Shown here: positions 6,609 to 10,398 of the stretch, one piece after another
How the letters are laid out: each line of letters opens with the position of its first letter
Position numbering within the stretch: position 1 is the stretch's first letter
Origin: a bacterium
Lineage (GTDB): Bacteria > Krumholzibacteriota > Krumholzibacteriia > Krumholzibacteriales > WJIX01
Direction: 5' to 3'
Length of the DNA stretch: 10,398 bases
Assembly: GCA_021160845.1 (NCBI GenBank)
Contig: JAGHBT010000055.1
Coordinates: forward strand, 1 to 10,398
Made by a program: the position numbers and the translations under genes
Notes under the pieces: generated by a model
The model's database searches: none
Told to the model about the DNA's origin: nothing
Seen by the model: only the letters and a program-made list of their open reading frames with translations

Positions 6609-8573
6609 TTGGAAAAGACAGTTTCATATAGAAACACTATAAAATTCGGGCTTATTATAACACTATGCCTGGGATTATCTATTGCATTCTGCACTTCCGC
6701 AACCGGCAATTCAATTGACGATATAACAAATTCCAAAATAAAAAGTTACACAAACAATGCCCTTCATCTTGGAGCTCCGGCGCTAAATACCAGTTCAAGA
6801 CTTATCTACCGCGACGCGATTGAAACCATAAAAGGCGGAAATTGGAAAGAGGGAAAGAAAAAACTACTCCTCGCGCGGGATCTCTCAAGTGATTACTCGG
6901 CCCCTTCGTATACATTGGCCCGTATCGAATTGATGCATGCCCACCCCGATTTTATCATCTATTTCCTCGAAGGGCTTAACAAAGATACAATGTCTTTCTA
7001 CAAAAGGAATCTGCTCCTTATAAATATTGAAATCACTCTTATCATCGCTCTTGGTATAACCCTGTTTGTTTATCTTGTTCTTCTGCTGATCAAATACAGC
7101 TCAAAATTCAACCATAAACCAATGGAAATTTATTCCAAAAAAATCGCTTTTCCACCCCCCAAATATCTCGGTTTGATGATTATAACAGGGCTGCTCTTCA
7201 TGCGCTTGGGTCTTGCTATATACGCTCTTCTGCTTATTATTATTGTCTGGAGTTACATTTCAAGGAAAGAAAAGACGGTATTACTCATCCTCGTCATTCT
7301 CCTCTCATTTTCTTCCTTCTTTATCGGAAAAAGAAATAATCTTGTTCCCGGCATCGATGAATACAGTATAACGAGACGACTCTCTCTCATTAACGAAAAG
7401 GGAGCCGACAAAAAAACAATCCAATTAATAAAAGAAATTGATTCTCCGGAATTTAGGGCCGAAAGGAATTTTGCTCTAGGAACATTAATGTACAAAAGGG
7501 ATGAGCTGGAAACGGCGAAAGAATACCTTAGACGCTCCGTTTCAGAAAAGAATGATTTAGAGTCGGCATATATTAACCTGGGTAATATTTATTTCAAAGA
7601 AGGGTATTTCGATAAAGCCCTCGCCGGGTATCGGAACGCCTCCTCTATAGATTCAACCAATGCAGTAGCACAGTACAATATTGGCCAAACCTGCATTAAG
7701 AAAATGCGTTTCAGGCTCTCAAGTTCGGCTCTTACAAAAGCCGGCGAATTTGGCATTGAACGATACAAAAAGGAGAACCCGGCTATTACCTTTGGAAACA
7801 ATGAGATTCTGGACAGCGGTTTTAGAAAATCAGATCTGCGGAGAATAGCGGCGCGTGAAGCCAAAAACAGAAAGTTAGTTCTTATAGACGAAATTATCGG
7901 AGACTGGATTTTTCTGCCATTCAGCTACATGTGGTTTCTGCTTCCGATAAGTATATTAATTGGCGGCATCATAAAACGACTCCTTCCGAAAGAATGGAAT
8001 GTATTCAACTGTGATAATTGTGACAATCCGGTCTGTCCGAATTGTGTTGATAGTGAACATGGGATAAATCTATGCAAAGATTGCAGCGAGATAATAAAAG
8101 GGCTTTCCAGCGTAAAGGTCACCGAAGCGCTCCTAAGGCGCAGGCGACAAAAAATAACCAAAAAAACCACCTCGTCCGAGTGGAAAAAGATGTTATTCTT
8201 TCCCGGTGGAACACATATTTACACCAAAAAAACATTTTCCGGGGTATTAATAATATTTATCAGCTCAATTGCCATTCTTTCTCTGGTGTGGAACGGTTTT
8301 TATTTTAAGGACCCACGCTATGAATTTACCTCTTTTTCACTTTGGAAAATGATATTGTATCTCACGATACTCGTTATTGAGGTTGTCATCTCAACACGGG
8401 TTAGTAATCCGAGAAAAAACAAAAGTTATAATATTCTACCGCAGGAAACGCACATAGAACAAAGTGGAGAAAAAAGCTGGTATAAAACCGAAAATCACAA
8501 GTCCCCCGGAGTTAAAAACATAGAAGCCGGTAAAGACGAAAACTTCTCCGGAGTTTTTATGGACACTCTGTAG
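6609..8573 (+). CDS. Multi-pass membrane TPR protein with cysteine-rich (zinc-ribbon-like) segment
   Basis: Function unknown. From TTG 6609 it is 654 residues. It opens with a signal-peptide or anchor-like segment (Lys/Arg-rich start, hydrophobic 13-28), then a TPR-like helical stretch (about 60-110). A membrane helix follows (about 136-162) and then a hydrophobic cluster (about 187-239) of two or three helices. Two to three TPR units occupy about 282-381, with typical YINLGNIYFKEGYFDKAL and YNIGQTCIK patterns. After another membrane helix (433-456) comes CxxC-x4-CxxC-x9-CxxC (C468, C471, C476, C479, C489, C492), probably metal-binding. Two more helices (about 544-564, 578-596) and a polar tail end it. 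TTG 6609 is preferred because AGGG lies 8 nt upstream and the hydrophobic segment then sits at the N-terminus; ATG 6537 (678 aa) has no visible ribosome site. The DUF4388 gene follows after 12 nt, so they are probably co-transcribed. Confidence 0.8.
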   Translation: MEKTVSYRNTIKFGLIITLCLGLSIAFCTSATGNSIDDITNSKIKSYTNNALHLGAPALNTSSRLIYRDAIETIKGGNWKEGKKKLLLARDLSSDYSAPSYTLARIELMHAHPDFIIYFLEGLNKDTMSFYKRNLLLINIEITLIIALGITLFVYLVLLLIKYSSKFNHKPMEIYSKKIAFPPPKYLGLMIITGLLFMRLGLAIYALLLIIIVWSYISRKEKTVLLILVILLSFSSFFIGKRNNLVPGIDEYSITRRLSLINEKGADKKTIQLIKEIDSPEFRAERNFALGTLMYKRDELETAKEYLRRSVSEKNDLESAYINLGNIYFKEGYFDKALAGYRNASSIDSTNAVAQYNIGQTCIKKMRFRLSSSALTKAGEFGIERYKKENPAITFGNNEILDSGFRKSDLRRIAAREAKNRKLVLIDEIIGDWIFLPFSYMWFLLPISILIGGIIKRLLPKEWNVFNCDNCDNPVCPNCVDSEHGINLCKDCSEIIKGLSSVKVTEALLRRRRQKITKKTTSSEWKKMLFFPGGTHIYTKKTFSGVLIIFISSIAILSLVWNGFYFKDPRYEFTSFSLWKMILYLTILVIEVVISTRVSNPRKNKSYNILPQETHIEQSGEKSWYKTENHKSPGVKNIEAGKDENFSGVFMDTL

Positions 8574-8585
8574 AAAGGACTGGAT

Positions 8586-9728
8586 GTGGCATTTGAAGGA
8601 GATGTAAAAGATTTTGGATTAAGTGAAATATTTCAACTGATCTCTGTGCAGCAAAAATCCGGGATGCTCCTCGTTAACTGTGAAAAGAAAATTGCCATAT
8701 TTTTTCATGATGGAATGATCGTCTCCACTCGGGACCGCCGAGACCGGACAAGAGACCCGCTTAAAGACTATCTTCTACGATATGGATTCTTAAACAGAAG
8801 TGAAATGAATAACCTACAGCAAATCCAGATAGAAACAAAACTTGACCTCACGGAAATAATGCTTTCTGAAAAATATTATTCAGAGGATGAGCTAAAAACA
8901 ATATTTACAGATCAAATATACGAAACCATTCAAGAGATTCTAAGCTGGCCCAAAAGTCATTACAAATTTATCTCGGGAAACAAACTCCTTCAAGGCGTTA
9001 AAAATTTTTCCAGTATAAGGGTTGACGCTGTTCTGATGGAAAGCATGCGGAGAATCGATGAATTCCCCAGACTTAAAACTACATTTCCGTCTTTGGAAAT
9101 GATGTTCAAAAATATAGCCAAACAGGACAACAAACTACCCGAGCTTACAAGAAATGAAGATTTTATCTATGAATTACTTGAAGAAGAAATGAAACTTTCC
9201 GAACTGATTTCAAAAGGGAAAATGGCCAGCTTCAATATCTACGAAGCCTTGAAAGGACTCCTTGAAAAAGAATTGCTTCAGATCGCCAGGGAATCTATAC
9301 CTGAAATAGAGACGCCTTTACACAAAGAAAAAAATGAAATTTATTCTGGAAAACGGGTTTTGCCTACTTTTGCAACCTTACTAACACTGCTGGCCTGCTT
9401 ATTTATCGGAGAATTCGCTATCCCCTCCGTACTTGCCCCAGGCTGGCCCTTGCACAGCGTCCAAGCCAACCCCAACAGATACATCGCCTCTACAACTAAA
9501 ACCTACCTTGCCGGCAACCTAGAAGAAATCAAAACGCGTCAGTTGGAGAAAAAGGTACGGTCAGCTCTCTCCGAATACATGGCGGAGAGAAAATCCTATC
9601 CATTAACACTTGAAATTCTTTCCATAAGAGGATTTATTCCCGAAGAAACCTGCACGAGAGCAAATCAGGCGGGGTTCAAATACAAGCTTGATAAAAACTC
9701 ACAATCGTACCTGCTTAACAGAGAATAA
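8586..9728 (+). CDS. DUF4388 (PATAN) domain protein with membrane anchor and pilin-like C-terminal region
   Basis: 380 residues. Residues 1 to about 130 match the DUF4388/PATAN pattern: GDVKDFGLSEIFQLIS, then KSGMLLV, a short strand pair with FFHDGMIVSTR, and helices ending in LSWPKSHYKF. PATAN domains are signalling or scaffold modules found with response regulators and gliding or motility systems. A helical, winged-helix-like segment follows (about 190-235). There is one clear membrane helix at about 257-276 and then a roughly 100-residue region. Within that region, 310-365 (helix, SYPLTLEIL, IRGFIPEE) resembles the C-terminal part of type IV pilin-like proteins; this resemblance is weak. 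No type III signal sequence is visible. The predicted arrangement is PATAN in the cytoplasm and the pilin-like part outside. The GTG start has AAAGGA 6 nt upstream. It is coupled to the TPR gene before it. Confidence 0.82.
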   Translation: MAFEGDVKDFGLSEIFQLISVQQKSGMLLVNCEKKIAIFFHDGMIVSTRDRRDRTRDPLKDYLLRYGFLNRSEMNNLQQIQIETKLDLTEIMLSEKYYSEDELKTIFTDQIYETIQEILSWPKSHYKFISGNKLLQGVKNFSSIRVDAVLMESMRRIDEFPRLKTTFPSLEMMFKNIAKQDNKLPELTRNEDFIYELLEEEMKLSELISKGKMASFNIYEALKGLLEKELLQIARESIPEIETPLHKEKNEIYSGKRVLPTFATLLTLLACLFIGEFAIPSVLAPGWPLHSVQANPNRYIASTTKTYLAGNLEEIKTRQLEKKVRSALSEYMAERKSYPLTLEILSIRGFIPEETCTRANQAGFKYKLDKNSQSYLLNRE

Positions 9729-9763
9729 CATCTTTGTTATCCCAATTATCTTCTCGTGCGAGA
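9725..9763. terminator. Weak hairpins between the convergent genes
   Basis: The 46-nt gap between the DUF4388 stop and the deacetylase stop holds two small inverted repeats: ATAACA-tctt-TGTTAT (9725-9740) and TCTCG-tg-CGAGA (9752-9763). Either could slow transcription from both sides. Neither has a U-tract, and the first is AT-rich, so a terminator role is only tentative. Confidence 0.25.
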
Positions 9764-9774
9764 CCCTCAAAACA

Positions 9775-10398
9775 TCACCTCTTTATCAGGGGAGTTAATA
9801 CAGAGACCCAGTTGATTAATCTTCCCTTTAAATCCTCAATCCAAAATAAATTTCCGGGCATCAACTTATTTTTCAAACTGAAAATATTGTCTATTATGTA
9901 CACACCTTCACGACGGAGAGCAAATGGGTTAATTTCTGAATTTAAAGTTGACGGACACATTGAAAACGCCACCCGGTACCCTGCTTTACGGGCTTCATCG
10001 CGAACCTCCGGTTTAGTTCTGCCAAATGGATAAGAAAGACTTTTAACCTCTTTGTGAAGCTCATTACTTATTATTTGTTTTGAAAAGGTTAATTCAGCTC
10101 TGATCTCTTCCGGGTTCAATCTTGTTAAATCCTTGTGAAACATTGAATGTGATCCAAAACTGAATCCCATCTTAGAAAGTTGTTTTATCTCATCCCAGCT
10201 TAGATGCCTGAACCTGCGCCACGGAAGATTTAGTTCCCAATCGTTGTACTTCCCAATATATGATGTAACAAGAAAAATCAGAGCGCTGATACTCCGCTCC
10301 TCGAGAGCAGGCGCGGCATTAAACAAAAGCTCCTGGTAACCATCATCAAAAGTAAGTAATATTTCTTTCCCGTTTCCAGAACGCCTACCCTCAATTAC
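9775..10398 (-). CDS. Polysaccharide deacetylase (NodB/CE4 family), 5' end beyond the window
   Basis: The frame is open from the right edge (10398) to TGA at 9775, giving 207 visible residues; the true start lies outside. Reading from the edge, the NodB motif 1 TFDDG is at about residues 16-20, reading LLTFDDGYQELLF. Motif 2 is GSHSMFHKDL (the H-x3-H metal pair) and motif 3 is SYPFGRTKPEV. These are the metal-binding and catalytic elements of CE4 deacetylases, which remove N- or O-acetyl groups from peptidoglycan, chitin-like chains or exopolysaccharide. The spacing suits the family of deacetylases found in cell-envelope and exopolysaccharide gene clusters. A TTG at 10326 could be mistaken for the start, but it would cut off TFDDG. 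Substrate and localisation cannot be judged without the N-terminus. It converges on the DUF4388 gene. Confidence 0.88.
   Translation of the reverse strand, partial: VIEGRRSGNGKEILLTFDDGYQELLFNAAPALEERSISALIFLVTSYIGKYNDWELNLPWRRFRHLSWDEIKQLSKMGFSFGSHSMFHKDLTRLNPEEIRAELTFSKQIISNELHKEVKSLSYPFGRTKPEVRDEARKAGYRVAFSMCPSTLNSEINPFALRREGVYIIDNIFSLKNKLMPGNLFWIEDLKGRLINWVSVLTPLIKR

Noticed and set aside
9734..10033. Plus-strand frame in the right part of the window
   Set aside because: It is antisense to the polysaccharide deacetylase, which has TFDDG, the His pair and YPFG motifs.
1..10398. CRISPR array, insertion sequence, phage or tRNA gene
   Set aside because: No regularly spaced repeats, transposase or integrase motifs, terminal inverted repeats or cloverleaf patterns were seen; metabolic and housekeeping genes fill most of the window.

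Overview
The window is chromosomal DNA of an anaerobic or facultatively anaerobic bacterium. The genes are bacterial in layout (Shine-Dalgarno sites, ATGA overlaps, TTG and GTG starts), the DNA is moderately AT-rich, and carbon metabolism is represented by an oxygen-sensitive ferredoxin-linked 2-oxoacid oxidoreductase. A DUF4388/PATAN protein next to a TPR membrane protein is typical of deltaproteobacterial and FCB-type lineages. I cannot name the phylum from this sequence alone.

Left part, minus strand (50-4883): a tightly packed six-gene operon for a 2-oxoacid:ferredoxin oxidoreductase of the KorDABC type. In order of transcription it reads alpha1, beta1, delta ferredoxin, alpha2, beta2, gamma. 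Genes overlap or lie within 13 nt of each other. The usual four-gene set (delta-alpha-beta-gamma) is preceded by an extra alpha-beta pair. The two pairs have diverged in opposite ways. Beta1 keeps every cluster cysteine and the thiamine diphosphate motif, whereas beta2 has no cysteine at all and has lost the Mg/ThDP ligands. Alpha2 keeps the YPITP active-site motif, whereas alpha1 has YPIVP and other changes in a second pocket loop. The simplest reading is an asymmetric complex in which alpha2 with beta1 is catalytic and alpha1 with beta2 is structural or regulatory. This is the main discovery candidate of the window.

Middle (5031-6326, minus): asnS, asparaginyl-tRNA synthetase, upstream of the kor operon and in the same direction. 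A 147-nt gap separates them and holds a candidate promoter, an inverted repeat and a short tandem repeat.

Right part: divergent from asnS are two plus-strand genes (6609-9728). One is a multi-pass membrane TPR protein with a cysteine-rich zinc-ribbon-like segment. The other is a DUF4388/PATAN protein with one membrane segment and a pilin-like C-terminal region. They are 12 nt apart and probably one transcription unit. A polysaccharide deacetylase (NodB/CE4) enters from the right edge on the minus strand and converges on them, with only 46 nt between. I see no tRNA, rRNA, CRISPR, insertion sequence or phage feature.
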